A stretch of 33,853 nt of DNA from Phascolarctobacterium sp. (GTDB lineage: Bacteria > Bacillota > Negativicutes > Acidaminococcales > Acidaminococcaceae). Positions 17,247 through 25,397 of this stretch are shown here, piece by piece. Numbering within the stretch: the first letter of the stretch is position 1; the number at the start of each line of letters is the position of its first letter. A model generated the notes under the pieces. The model made no database searches and was not told where the DNA came from. It saw only the letters and a list, made by a program, of their open reading frames with translations. The position numbers and the translations under genes are program-made. The stretch spans positions 25,073 through 58,925 of the forward strand of contig JAUNIS010000014.1 in NCBI GenBank assembly GCA_030523325.1. Direction: 5' to 3'.

Positions 17247-17401
17247 AATAGTTCCTCCCTTTAAATGTTTGTATGTGAATTTTATTTTGTGCGATGGAAG
17301 AGTTGAGAGTTATAAGTTAATTTTGAATGCTGAGTCTAATGCTAAGCGCTAAATTTCGGTATCGTGACTTTGTCTAGATAATTTAAAGATTTTAGCGAAG
17401 C

Positions 17402-17445
17402 CATTCACAAATCGTGCAGTAATTTGCATAAATCTTAACTTTTAG
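17402..17445. repeat. Right 44-bp direct repeat flanking the sugar mutase gene
   Basis: Same length and orientation as 15524-15567, with six differences seen by eye. CAAAT and ATTTG inside can form a short hairpin. Confidence 0.65.
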
Positions 17446-17448
17446 CTA

Positions 17449-17505
17449 ATTAATTTTAATCATAGGCTTTTGCTTCGCGAAATCCTTCCCCAATTCCGAA
17501 TTCCA
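17449..17505. repeat. Copy g of the intergenic hairpin repeat (short form)
   Basis: TTTTAATCATAGG leads into TTTTGCTTCGCGAAATCC (hairpin 1 variant) and then AATTCCG and AATTCCA. It is the short form without hairpin 2, like copies d and h. Confidence 0.6.
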
Positions 17506-17573
17506 CTTTTTATTATACACCTTAAATAATTATCGTGCCAATAGAAGTAGTCAATTAAAGCATAGGAATTAGT

Positions 17574-17617
17574 TGTAATAAAATAAGCGAGACTTGCAAA
17601 TTTTGTTCAAGTCTCGC
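17574..17617 (-). terminator. Terminator of the glycosyltransferase transcript
   Basis: GCGAGACTTG (17587-17596) pairs with CAAGTCTCGC (17608-17617) around 11 bases. On the - strand it is followed by TTATTTTATT. It lies about 110 bp after the stop of the ArnT-like gene. Confidence 0.82.
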
Positions 17618-17659
17618 CTTGTTTTGAATCCTAATCAGTTTTAATCCACAAAATTATTA

Positions 17660-17727
17660 ACTAATTAATTTTAATCATAGGATTTTTGCTCCGCAAAATC
17701 CATCCTCTATTCCGAATTCCGAATTTT
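17660..17727. repeat. Copy h of the intergenic hairpin repeat (short form)
   Basis: TTTTAATCATAGGA, then TTTTTGCTCCGCAAAA (hairpin 1 with loop TCC), TCCATCCTC, and the units ATTCCG and AATTCCG. It ends within 2 bases of the stop codon of the ArnT-like gene. Confidence 0.65.
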
Positions 17728-17728
17728 A

Positions 17729-19300
17729 TTATTTTGTTTCCTGTAATTTCTGTAGCAAGTAAATATCTCCCGCTTCCTTAAGCACGGTAACGCTCTCTGG
17801 CAATTGATTCGTCTTTTGGAAACGTCTGAGTTCTAAGCCGCGAACCACGTAATAATTCCATCCTTCTTTTTGCAAAGCATTTTTGAAGTCATCAGTTTTC
17901 GGAAGCATCTCCTTGCCTGGAGCACGTGTGTACCACATAAAACCAGGACGAAGAAATTTGTCAACATGCACAGGCAGATGAGAATAACATTCCTGCTTGT
18001 AAAATGCAGCAATTGTTTTCATGCTAAAACGATCCGCAAGAACGGGCAGAACAAAAGTAAAGGCCACAACCATGGTAACGATACCAGTTGCCACGTGAAT
18101 AAAGGAAGCGAGCTGAACGTCCTTGTAATAATAAATAGCAATGATGACCGCTGCCCCAAGAATTAAAGTTACAATTCCTAAGATGATAAGGCTAGCACTT
18201 ACTTCGCTCAAGAATTTCGCGCCGACAATCCAACCTGCGCCTAAGAGCAAGTACATAATACCACTACCAAAAATCCAAGACCAAAGAACTTTATTATAAC
18301 GCGTCTTGCTTTCTACCCAGGCGATATACCAACCAATGACCATTGCCATAGCCGGGAACATGGGCAGAATATAAGAAACCAATTTTGTCTTACATACGGT
18401 AAAGAAAAGGAAAACGAAGGCCCACCAGATATGCAAAAAGATAAGGTTACGCATATCATCCACGCGGCTTTCACCAATGGATGAACGAATCGATAAAACA
18501 AAAAGTCCTGTCCAAGGGAAGAGTCCCAGGATAACAACCGGGATATAATACCAGAAGGTTACGCGATTTGCGTGTTCAGGCGTAGTAAAACGCGTAACAT
18601 TGTGGAAGCCTAAAAAAGTGTCAATGAATTCCATCCCATGGACCGTGTACATAGCGTAATACCAAGGAGCTGCAATTAAAAAATAAAGCAAAAGACCACG
18701 AATCACATGCATGCGTAAAATTTCATCAAGACGTCCCATGCAAAGGATGTAAAGGAAAATTATTGCCCCTGGGAAAACGATACCGATTGGTCCCTTAGTC
18801 AGTGTTGCCAGAGCCATGCAGATATACATGAGCCAATAACGTTTATGAATAAAGCTTAAGAGTGCACCCGTCATAAAGAAAAGCAAGGTCGTATCCGTAA
18901 CTGCAGCCTTGCCCATATAGAAAAATTGAATACAGCTTGTCAACACCAAGGAAGCCCAAAAGCCTGCTCGCTCGTTAAATAATTTAGCACCTCCAACATA
19001 AACCATCACAGATGTCGCGCTAGCCATGAGGGCTGCAGGAAAACGAGCTGCGAATTCGTTGAAGCCAAAAATATATTGAGCGATAGCAACCAGCCAATAG
19101 TACATAGGCGGCTTGTCGTACCAATACTCGTTATAGATGCGAGGGGATAAAAAGTCCTTGAACTCGATCATCTCGCGAGCTGTCTCGGCGTAAACAGGTT
19201 CATCAGGATCTAAAAGGGGCACGCCCCATATCCCCCAGAACAAGGTTGCCACCGCAACACAAAATACAATTACTAAACTATTTTTTTCGATAATCTTCAT
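17729..19300 (-). CDS. ArnT-like (GT39 family) membrane glycosyltransferase
   Basis: Inner-membrane transferase of the dolichyl-phosphate-mannose/ArnT superfamily, which moves a sugar from a polyprenyl phosphate to lipid A or another outside acceptor. The 523-residue protein has a dozen or so hydrophobic helices. The first periplasmic loop carries the catalytic acidic motif DPDEPVYAETAREM near residue 31, and the KPP motif appears in YDKPPMYYWLVA near 62. LTKGPIG follows near 166. The C-terminal 110 residues form a soluble tail. It is the last gene of the deacetylase-flippase-transferase group, 151 bp after the flippase-like gene with repeat copy d between them. Donor and acceptor are inferred from context only. 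Confidence 0.88.
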   Translation of the reverse strand: MKIIEKNSLVIVFCVAVATLFWGIWGVPLLDPDEPVYAETAREMIEFKDFLSPRIYNEYWYDKPPMYYWLVAIAQYIFGFNEFAARFPAALMASATSVMVYVGGAKLFNERAGFWASLVLTSCIQFFYMGKAAVTDTTLLFFMTGALLSFIHKRYWLMYICMALATLTKGPIGIVFPGAIIFLYILCMGRLDEILRMHVIRGLLLYFLIAAPWYYAMYTVHGMEFIDTFLGFHNVTRFTTPEHANRVTFWYYIPVVILGLFPWTGLFVLSIRSSIGESRVDDMRNLIFLHIWWAFVFLFFTVCKTKLVSYILPMFPAMAMVIGWYIAWVESKTRYNKVLWSWIFGSGIMYLLLGAGWIVGAKFLSEVSASLIILGIVTLILGAAVIIAIYYYKDVQLASFIHVATGIVTMVVAFTFVLPVLADRFSMKTIAAFYKQECYSHLPVHVDKFLRPGFMWYTRAPGKEMLPKTDDFKNALQKEGWNYYVVRGLELRRFQKTNQLPESVTVLKEAGDIYLLQKLQETK

Positions 19301-19344
19301 AGTAAATAATTTCTCTCTATCCTATTTATGTATTAAATTGAGTG

Positions 19345-19415
19345 CATAGTTAAAAGTTATGAGCTGAGGATTTGCTTCGCAAAATCCATCCTCGATTACG
19401 AATTCCGCATTTGAT
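19345..19415. repeat. Copy d of the intergenic hairpin repeat (short form)
   Basis: Units AGTTAAA, AGTTATG and AGCTGAG (19349-19369) lead into GATTTGCTTCGCAAAATC (hairpin 1) and ATCCTC, then ATTACG, AATTCCG and CATTTGA. GAGGAT at the left and ATCCTC at the right are inverted. It lies between the flippase-like and ArnT-like genes. Confidence 0.7.
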
Positions 19416-19451
19416 TAGCTGCGAGCTAGCGATAAAACTTCCAACCTACGA

Positions 19452-20465
19452 TTAACTCTGCTCTTCTTTGCTTCCAGCTTTCACTTGCGCCATATTGATA
19501 ACGTTAGAACCGAAAGCACGAATAGTTACGGTCGCACCAAGTAAGAAGGGTAAATATTCTGCAGTAAAACGCCAAAGGACAGCCATAACGCCAACTGTAC
19601 CAGGAGGCAAAAGCTTGGTAAAAAGCATGACGAAACCGGCTTCAGCAACACCTGAACCGCCTGGAGTCGGAGTAAAATATAAAACCAAGTTAATGAGAAT
19701 CATACGTCCCATGACTTGTACTAAATCGAATTGAATATCTAAGCCAGTAAAATAGGCTGGGACAGTGCCATAAATAAAGAGCAAGGATAAACCTGACTCA
19801 ACAAAGGCACGTAGCATTCTAAAGGGATGGTGCCCCATAATGATAAAAGCTTGCTTAAACTCGCCATACCAAATAAAACAGTTTTGACGAGTTTGGTAAG
19901 CAAATTTTTTCGTAAATCTATCGATCCACTTCTCAGGATATTCCGAGCGCATCAAAAAGAAAGCGATTACAGGCAAGGACGTAAAAGCCACAGACAAAAG
20001 TGTCAAGGCTGTCGGTGACATATTCGCGTGAATATCTGGGTCCACGTGCAACACAATAGGGACCAAAAGGATGAGGAAGAAAATAGACATAATGGTACGG
20101 ACTAAAACTACAACTGTAGCTTTAGCCACTGGTACACCTGCCTTACGCATGAACATTACCTGAGCAACTGCCCCACCGCTTGCCCCTGGAGTCACAAGAG
20201 CAAGAAAGTAGTTGGACAAGACAACGTTCACAACCTGACGCAAGGTTAATTTTTCATCCGTAACATCAGCCAAGGTAATGAGGCGCAGTCCGTCAAAAAA
20301 CAACCCCAGTCCCAAGGAAGCCAGTGCTAAAAAGATACACTTAGCCTCGAACATGCGAAGGTATTCGAAGGTCCTTATATCAAATGTAAAGTAAATTACC
20401 GCAGCTGAGATAGCTACTACAAAAATAAAGAGAGCAGCTAAACGCACGACTAATTTGTTGTTCAT
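19452..20465 (-). CDS. Flippase-like integral membrane protein (AglD/HpnL, UPF0104 type)
   Basis: A 337-residue protein with about eight hydrophobic helices, matching the lysylphosphatidylglycerol-synthase membrane domain superfamily (MprF N-terminal part, AglD, HpnL). Recognisable features are DGLRLITLADV in the first loop, TPGASGGAVAQVMFMRKAGVP near residue 95 and FTPTPGGSGVAEAGF near 262. The soluble aminoacyl-transferase domain of MprF is absent, so lysine transfer is unlikely. The ATG lies 3 bases after the deacetylase stop, with GGTTGGA inside the end of that gene, so translation is coupled. Members often neighbour lipid-linked sugar enzymes. A role in moving the lipid-linked sugar across the membrane is an inference. 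Confidence 0.87.
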   Translation of the reverse strand: MNNKLVVRLAALFIFVVAISAAVIYFTFDIRTFEYLRMFEAKCIFLALASLGLGLFFDGLRLITLADVTDEKLTLRQVVNVVLSNYFLALVTPGASGGAVAQVMFMRKAGVPVAKATVVVLVRTIMSIFFLILLVPIVLHVDPDIHANMSPTALTLLSVAFTSLPVIAFFLMRSEYPEKWIDRFTKKFAYQTRQNCFIWYGEFKQAFIIMGHHPFRMLRAFVESGLSLLFIYGTVPAYFTGLDIQFDLVQVMGRMILINLVLYFTPTPGGSGVAEAGFVMLFTKLLPPGTVGVMAVLWRFTAEYLPFLLGATVTIRAFGSNVINMAQVKAGSKEEQS

Positions 20466-20468
20466 CAG

Positions 20469-21320
20469 TTAATCCAACCTGCCAAAATTTGTCAGGGTCA
20501 CGTGATGCTCTTCTAAGAGCTTTTTATTTGCTTCTGCAAGACTTGCAGCTAGTTCATTTTCCCAATGAAGATCCCAAGGAAGTGCCTTAGCTAAAATGCT
20601 CTGGCTCAGCCCCGGATGAGTCATCATTTCATTAGTTCCTTCACCGAGAGACTTAATAATATTGCCCACAAGCTCTGTATTAAGATTACAGCCTGCAAGC
20701 ATACCAAAGAAATGGTCCGTAGTTTTAAGTCCAGCCTTCTTGACCAAAGGACGAGCCAGGTCAGCGCAGAACGAAAGCCCTGCCCTGCCAATCTTACGAC
20801 CTAAACCAACCTCATAGCCCCCGGTAAAAAAATAATCCTCTTTGGGTACACGCACCCTTTCTACATTATACTCTTTACAAAGTTTTATGACAAGAGTATT
20901 TATTCCAGGCAACATGTGTGTATGCTGATGAGAATCCACGTGAGTAATGTTAATTCCTGCAGCTAATGCTTTTTCAAATTGAGCTCTAAGCTCGGCTTCC
21001 AACTCAATGCGTTTGACCCCGCCCGTGTAAAACCTTTTGGCGAATTCTACGTAGCTAGGCAGAAAGTTTCCGTCCGCACCAAGTAAGCTAGTAACCTTGG
21101 ACTTATCTAAGCATGAAGGTACGCAGGTGCACAGGGTTAAATGAATGCCGATACCAAGCTCGGGATTGTCTTTGGCTAAAGCAACTGCTTCTTCGAAAGC
21201 AGGAGCCGTCGGCATAATACTTGTGGATGTAATAATCCCCTCGCGATACCCTTTAATGATTCCTTTATTAATTTGTTCGTGTAAGCCGAAATCATCGGCA
21301 TTGATAATAAGATACTTCAT
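20469..21320 (-). CDS. ChbG/HpnK/NaxD-family (YdjC) carbohydrate deacetylase
   Basis: Metal-dependent N-deacetylase acting on acetylated amino sugars. In the 283-residue protein the metal and catalytic motifs are in place: NADDFG at 7-12, GIHLTL near 57-62, THVDSHQHTH near 126-135 and MMTHPG near 240. E. coli ChbG acts on chitobiose phosphates in the cytoplasm, while Francisella NaxD acts on undecaprenyl-linked GalNAc before lipid A transfer by an ArnT homologue. The flippase-like and ArnT-like neighbours favour the NaxD-type role; no PTS or glycosidase gene is adjacent to support chitobiose use. The ATG has no clear ribosome site, and a small hairpin TTAAGT-GAA-ACTTAA (21345-21359) lies in the 47-bp gap after rnhC. 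Confidence 0.9.
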   Translation of the reverse strand: MKYLIINADDFGLHEQINKGIIKGYREGIITSTSIMPTAPAFEEAVALAKDNPELGIGIHLTLCTCVPSCLDKSKVTSLLGADGNFLPSYVEFAKRFYTGGVKRIELEAELRAQFEKALAAGINITHVDSHQHTHMLPGINTLVIKLCKEYNVERVRVPKEDYFFTGGYEVGLGRKIGRAGLSFCADLARPLVKKAGLKTTDHFFGMLAGCNLNTELVGNIIKSLGEGTNEMMTHPGLSQSILAKALPWDLHWENELAASLAEANKKLLEEHHVTLTNFGRLD

Positions 21321-21367
21321 GATTTGTAGTTTAACAGATTATTCTTAAGTGAAACTTAATTGAATTA

Positions 21368-22300
21368 CTAATCACTAATTTTTCCCGTATTCGCAAAATG
21401 TAGTTTGACGTAGTTCCTCAGTTCTCCCTCGCCGAATTTTTTTACGATGGCTCGGGCGTATTCCCGCACGTGCTCGCCGCCTCCTTTAGGTATGTCGCCC
21501 AGTCCTGCTCGCTCGCTGAGTTGTTTGATAGCACGAAGAAAGCGGGCGCGAGCAAGGACGGATGCAGCTGCGACTGCAAGGTCGGCTTCGGCTCGTGGAG
21601 TCTGACTGATTTTACAGTTCGGAAAACGTTGTTGTAGTACCCGAACGTTTTCTGATGAATTAGTGAATTGGTCTATCAAGGCTCGTTCGGTTTCTGGATG
21701 ACGATTTAAAACCTGGGTAAGAGCCGCGATATGACCTAAACCTAGAAGTTGGTTGAGTTTGCCGCCTTGAGCTACCACCTGTTCGTAACGCATGTTATAA
21801 ATATGGGGCTTCAGCTCTAAGACCGCAGCATCGACAACGTTTTGTAAAATTACGTCTTCAAGCTCCAAAATTTTTTTATCGCTTAATAATTTGCAATCCT
21901 TTACCCCTGCAGCAGATAATTTGCCAAAGGTATTTTTATCTACAATAACAGCAGCCACAACAAGAGGACCAAAATAATCGCCCTTGCCACTTTCATCACT
22001 GCCAGCCCAAACATTGGCATCACCATAGCGTTCCGTATGTTCTGCTGCAATATTAACCGGATGATTGCCAAGAACCTCCCGCACTTTTGCCTCTAAATTT
22101 TTGTCGCCAGCAAAAACCGGGTTTAAGCCTTTCTTCCCGTTATAAACGTTCAAGGTAAGTTTCGAGCCCCCGTCAGTGATTTGGAACTGATAACCGTAAT
22201 CAATATTCTTTTCCTGAGATATACTAAACACGCCCTCAATTTGAGAGCGTGCATTAGCTAAATATAATTTAAAATCTTTGTCACTTAATTGATGACTCAT
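21368..22300 (-). CDS. rnhC: Ribonuclease HIII
   Basis: Cuts the RNA strand of RNA-DNA hybrids, important for resolving R-loops and primers. The 310-residue protein has the N-terminal TBP-like substrate-binding domain (about 1-90) that separates HIII from HII, then the catalytic core: GSDESGKGDYFGP with D102 and E103, D210 in ALIDQF, and the last acidic site in RAEADLAVAAASVLAR near 237-252. Its start ATG overlaps the stop of the RND pump gene as ATGA, which is an unusual partner for rnhC and implies coupled translation. The deacetylase follows after 47 bp. All key residues are present, so it should be active. Confidence 0.95.
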   Translation of the reverse strand: MSHQLSDKDFKLYLANARSQIEGVFSISQEKNIDYGYQFQITDGGSKLTLNVYNGKKGLNPVFAGDKNLEAKVREVLGNHPVNIAAEHTERYGDANVWAGSDESGKGDYFGPLVVAAVIVDKNTFGKLSAAGVKDCKLLSDKKILELEDVILQNVVDAAVLELKPHIYNMRYEQVVAQGGKLNQLLGLGHIAALTQVLNRHPETERALIDQFTNSSENVRVLQQRFPNCKISQTPRAEADLAVAAASVLARARFLRAIKQLSERAGLGDIPKGGGEHVREYARAIVKKFGEGELRNYVKLHFANTGKISD

Positions 22301-25300
22301 GCTTTGACCTCATCGATGTTTTCGCCTAATTCGTGGTAATGTTTTGCTTTAAATTTTTCAAACTCTACGTAAATTAGCGGAATAATTACTAATGTCAGCA
22401 TTGTTGATGTTGTCAGACCGCCAACTAAAACTACGCCCATGGATTGACGCAATTCTGCACCTTCACCGATACCAAGTGCGATAGGCATCATACCAAGAAT
22501 AGTTGAGAATGTTGTCATGAAGATAGGACGAAGACGTAAGGAACATGCTTCCAGTACCGCTTTTTCCAAGGGAACTCCGTTATCTCTTTGTTGATTTGCA
22601 TAGTCAACGAGTAAGATTGCGTTCTTAGTTACGAGACCCAAAAGCATTGTAAAGCCTATAAGACTCATCATATTTGCAGTTTGACCTACAACAAGAAGAC
22701 CTAAAATTGCACCGACAATGGCAAAGGGTAAGGACGCCATAATGATAAGCGGTTGGGAGAAAGATTCAAATTGGGCAGCCAGCGTCATATATACGATAAC
22801 AATCGCCAGAACTACAGCCTTGTAAATTTCTCTGAAGGCACGGTTCATGGTATCAACAGAACCAACCAGCTTGTAGGAATAACCATCAGCCATATTCATT
22901 TCCGGAATGAGGCGTTCAGTAATGGTGTTAATTAAATCGCCGGGAGTCGTACCAACTGCGTTAGCATAAACAACGATTTGGCGAGATTTATCTTCACGTT
23001 CGATACGAGTCGGACCAGAAGAATATTCAATGCTTGCGATATCGCCTAAACGAATGAAGCCACCACTCGTACCTGATACGCGTAAATTCATAACATCATT
23101 AATGCTCGTGCGTCGATTAGGAGCAGTTTGAATCAAAACGTTGTAGTCGTTTTTACCAATGGTATAAGAGTTAGATGTTGACTTACCCATGTAAGCCATT
23201 TCTACAACCTTGCCGACCTCCGTTGCGTCAAGTCCGTAAGCAGCTGCCTTGGTGTGATCGATCTTAATGAGAATTTCCGGTTCTTCATCGGAGTCAGAAA
23301 TATCTACGTCAGTAGCGCCAGGAAGATGACGAATTTTTTCGGCTAATTCATTGGCGTAAGCCTTGATTTGCTTGATATCGTTACCACGCATACCGATTTG
23401 TACAGGACGAGAGTCACGACCGCCTACACCTTGACCAGAAAGAACTGCAACCTTCATACCTTCTACGTCTTTAAAATCTGCACGGAGCTCGTCCATGATT
23501 TGCATCATGGAACGAGTTCTTTCGTTAGACGGTTTAAGTCTTACGTCAAGCGTTCCCTTGTTAACAGGATCGCGGTAGTTACCAACTGTCATGGCAACAA
23601 CCTCGAGCTCGGGCAGCTCTTGAATTGTTTTACGTAAGGGCTCGGCAAGCTCAACGGTTTTCTTTAAAGAAGTACCGGAGGGAGCTTGGAAGCTGACAGA
23701 GAATTCTCCAGAGTCATAGGTAGGTTGGAATTCTTTGCCAAGGAAAGGAATCAATGCTAAATTAATGGCAAGACTCAATACCGATACGGCAATAATTTTG
23801 CGAGGACGGGACATACACCAAAGCATTAGGTTATTGTAGATTTCACGAATGGATTGGAAGCCCTCTTCGAATTTGTCCAAGAATTTTTGCAAATATTTAT
23901 TGCGATTAGCAGTCTTTTCGTCAACCTTTTTTAACCAATAAGCACTGACCATTGGTGTCATGGTAAAAGCTACTACAGTGGAGAAGAATACGGCAAAGGC
24001 AACAACGAGACCGAATTGCTTGAAATATTGACCGATAATTTCTCCCATAGAACCGATAGGTACGAATACAGCCATCAAGGTTAAGGATGTTGCAATAATT
24101 GCGAGAGTAAGCTCTTCTGTGGCCTCCTTCGCAGCCTGGAAGGGAGACTTACCCATTTCCATATGACGGAAAATGTTTTCGATAAGTACGATAGCATCGT
24201 CAATTAAAATACCAACAGCCAAGCTCATACCCATCAACGACATATTGTTAAAGGAAAAGTCCATGCCTTTAACAAGCCAGAAGGTTGCGATGATGGAGGT
24301 AGGAATACAAAGGCCGCCGATAATCGTTGCACGTAAATTTCTTAAGAATAAATAAGTAATGGCGAGAGCCAGGAAGCCGCCAAAAAGAATTGCGTTCCAT
24401 ACATCGGCAATGTTTTCGCGAATATATTTAGAACGGTCACGTACCTTAGAAACAGTAATATCAGGAGGCAGCACGGTCTTTTTTAACTCTTCCATGCGGT
24501 TATTAATATTATCTGTTACGTCTACGGTATTTGTTTTAGATTGCTTACGTACGAAACATAATACGGAAGGCTCACCATTGGCACTAGCAAAAGATGTTTC
24601 GTCTTCCCAATCGTCTTTTACTTCAGCAACGTCGGTAATAAAAATATTTTTGCCATTATAATTGCCAATAACAACTTTTTTTACATCGTCAATGGTTTGG
24701 TATTTACCAATGGTACGTACGGTGATCTCCATTTCCTTATTACGTACCTTACCACCAGGCGTATTATAGTTGTTGGCGTTCAGTTTAGTGCGAATCGTTT
24801 GGAAGGGCACATCGTATTCGGCTAATTTCTCTGGGTCAACAAGAATGCGGATAACACGTTTAGACGCACCAGCAACAGTTACCTCGGATACGCCGTCAAC
24901 CATTTGCAATTCATCTTTAATATTGTCTTCAATAACACGACGAATTTCACTACGGCTACGTGTAGGAGAACTAAAGGACCAAGCAACAATTGCACGAGCA
25001 TTTAAATCTACAGTTTGTGTAGAAGGTTCGTCAATATCATCGGGCAATGCTTTACGGACAGAGGATACTTTTTCACGAACCTCGGAAGCTTTTACTTGAG
25101 GGTCAACGCCCAGCTCGAATTCAAGTACTGTCTCGGAGAAGCCTTCCAGTACGGTGGAAGACAAGGTTTTAATACCAGAAACCTGACTTACGCGGTTTTC
25201 TATGGGCTTGGTAACAAGGGTCTCCATTTCCTCAGGAGATGCACCATCATATGTTACACGTACGGATACGATTGGCAGGTCAACGTCTGGGTTCATGTCG

Positions 25301-25395
25301 ACGCCAATTTCCGGATAGCATTTAATACCGAATACTACCAAGAGTAAAATGAACATGGTAGTAAATACCGGTCGTCTAATAAATGTACCAATCAT
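22297..25395 (-). CDS. RND efflux transporter (AcrB/HAE1 type)
   Basis: Inner-membrane proton-driven drug or solute exporter working with the adaptor encoded upstream and an outer-membrane channel. The 1032 residues have the usual duplicated layout of twelve helices and two large periplasmic loops. The N-terminus MIGTFIRRPVFTTMFILLLVVFG is typical, the proton-relay aspartates appear in GILIDDAIVLIEN near residue 395, and TAQFESFSQPL-like and NAILLVDYANQ signatures are visible in the second half. It begins 2 bases after the adaptor gene and overlaps rnhC by four bases. No TolC-like gene is in the window. The substrate is not predictable, although hydrophobic compounds or metals of the HAE1 class are likely. 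Confidence 0.96.
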   Translation of the reverse strand: MIGTFIRRPVFTTMFILLLVVFGIKCYPEIGVDMNPDVDLPIVSVRVTYDGASPEEMETLVTKPIENRVSQVSGIKTLSSTVLEGFSETVLEFELGVDPQVKASEVREKVSSVRKALPDDIDEPSTQTVDLNARAIVAWSFSSPTRSRSEIRRVIEDNIKDELQMVDGVSEVTVAGASKRVIRILVDPEKLAEYDVPFQTIRTKLNANNYNTPGGKVRNKEMEITVRTIGKYQTIDDVKKVVIGNYNGKNIFITDVAEVKDDWEDETSFASANGEPSVLCFVRKQSKTNTVDVTDNINNRMEELKKTVLPPDITVSKVRDRSKYIRENIADVWNAILFGGFLALAITYLFLRNLRATIIGGLCIPTSIIATFWLVKGMDFSFNNMSLMGMSLAVGILIDDAIVLIENIFRHMEMGKSPFQAAKEATEELTLAIIATSLTLMAVFVPIGSMGEIIGQYFKQFGLVVAFAVFFSTVVAFTMTPMVSAYWLKKVDEKTANRNKYLQKFLDKFEEGFQSIREIYNNLMLWCMSRPRKIIAVSVLSLAINLALIPFLGKEFQPTYDSGEFSVSFQAPSGTSLKKTVELAEPLRKTIQELPELEVVAMTVGNYRDPVNKGTLDVRLKPSNERTRSMMQIMDELRADFKDVEGMKVAVLSGQGVGGRDSRPVQIGMRGNDIKQIKAYANELAEKIRHLPGATDVDISDSDEEPEILIKIDHTKAAAYGLDATEVGKVVEMAYMGKSTSNSYTIGKNDYNVLIQTAPNRRTSINDVMNLRVSGTSGGFIRLGDIASIEYSSGPTRIEREDKSRQIVVYANAVGTTPGDLINTITERLIPEMNMADGYSYKLVGSVDTMNRAFREIYKAVVLAIVIVYMTLAAQFESFSQPLIIMASLPFAIVGAILGLLVVGQTANMMSLIGFTMLLGLVTKNAILLVDYANQQRDNGVPLEKAVLEACSLRLRPIFMTTFSTILGMMPIALGIGEGAELRQSMGVVLVGGLTTSTMLTLVIIPLIYVEFEKFKAKHYHELGENIDEVKA

Positions 25396-25397
25396 AA

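Larger units (their letters stand above)
17247..17728. other. 482-bp gene-free spacer with repeats
   Basis: No convincing gene lies here. From left to right the spacer holds an AGTTGAG/AGTTATA array near 17298-17315, the right 44-bp direct repeat (17402-17445), repeat copy g, the terminator of the glycosyltransferase gene (17587-17617) and repeat copy h. I saw no clear promoter for the sugar mutase gene. Confidence 0.7.

Noticed and set aside
19452..20465. MprF lysyl-phosphatidylglycerol synthase
   Set aside because: Only the membrane domain is present; the soluble lysyl-transfer domain is missing at 337 residues.
19452..21320. Hopanoid genes hpnK and hpnL
   Set aside because: The families match, but no squalene-hopene cyclase, hpnH or hpnI-like gene is nearby, and the ArnT-like neighbour fits lipid A better.
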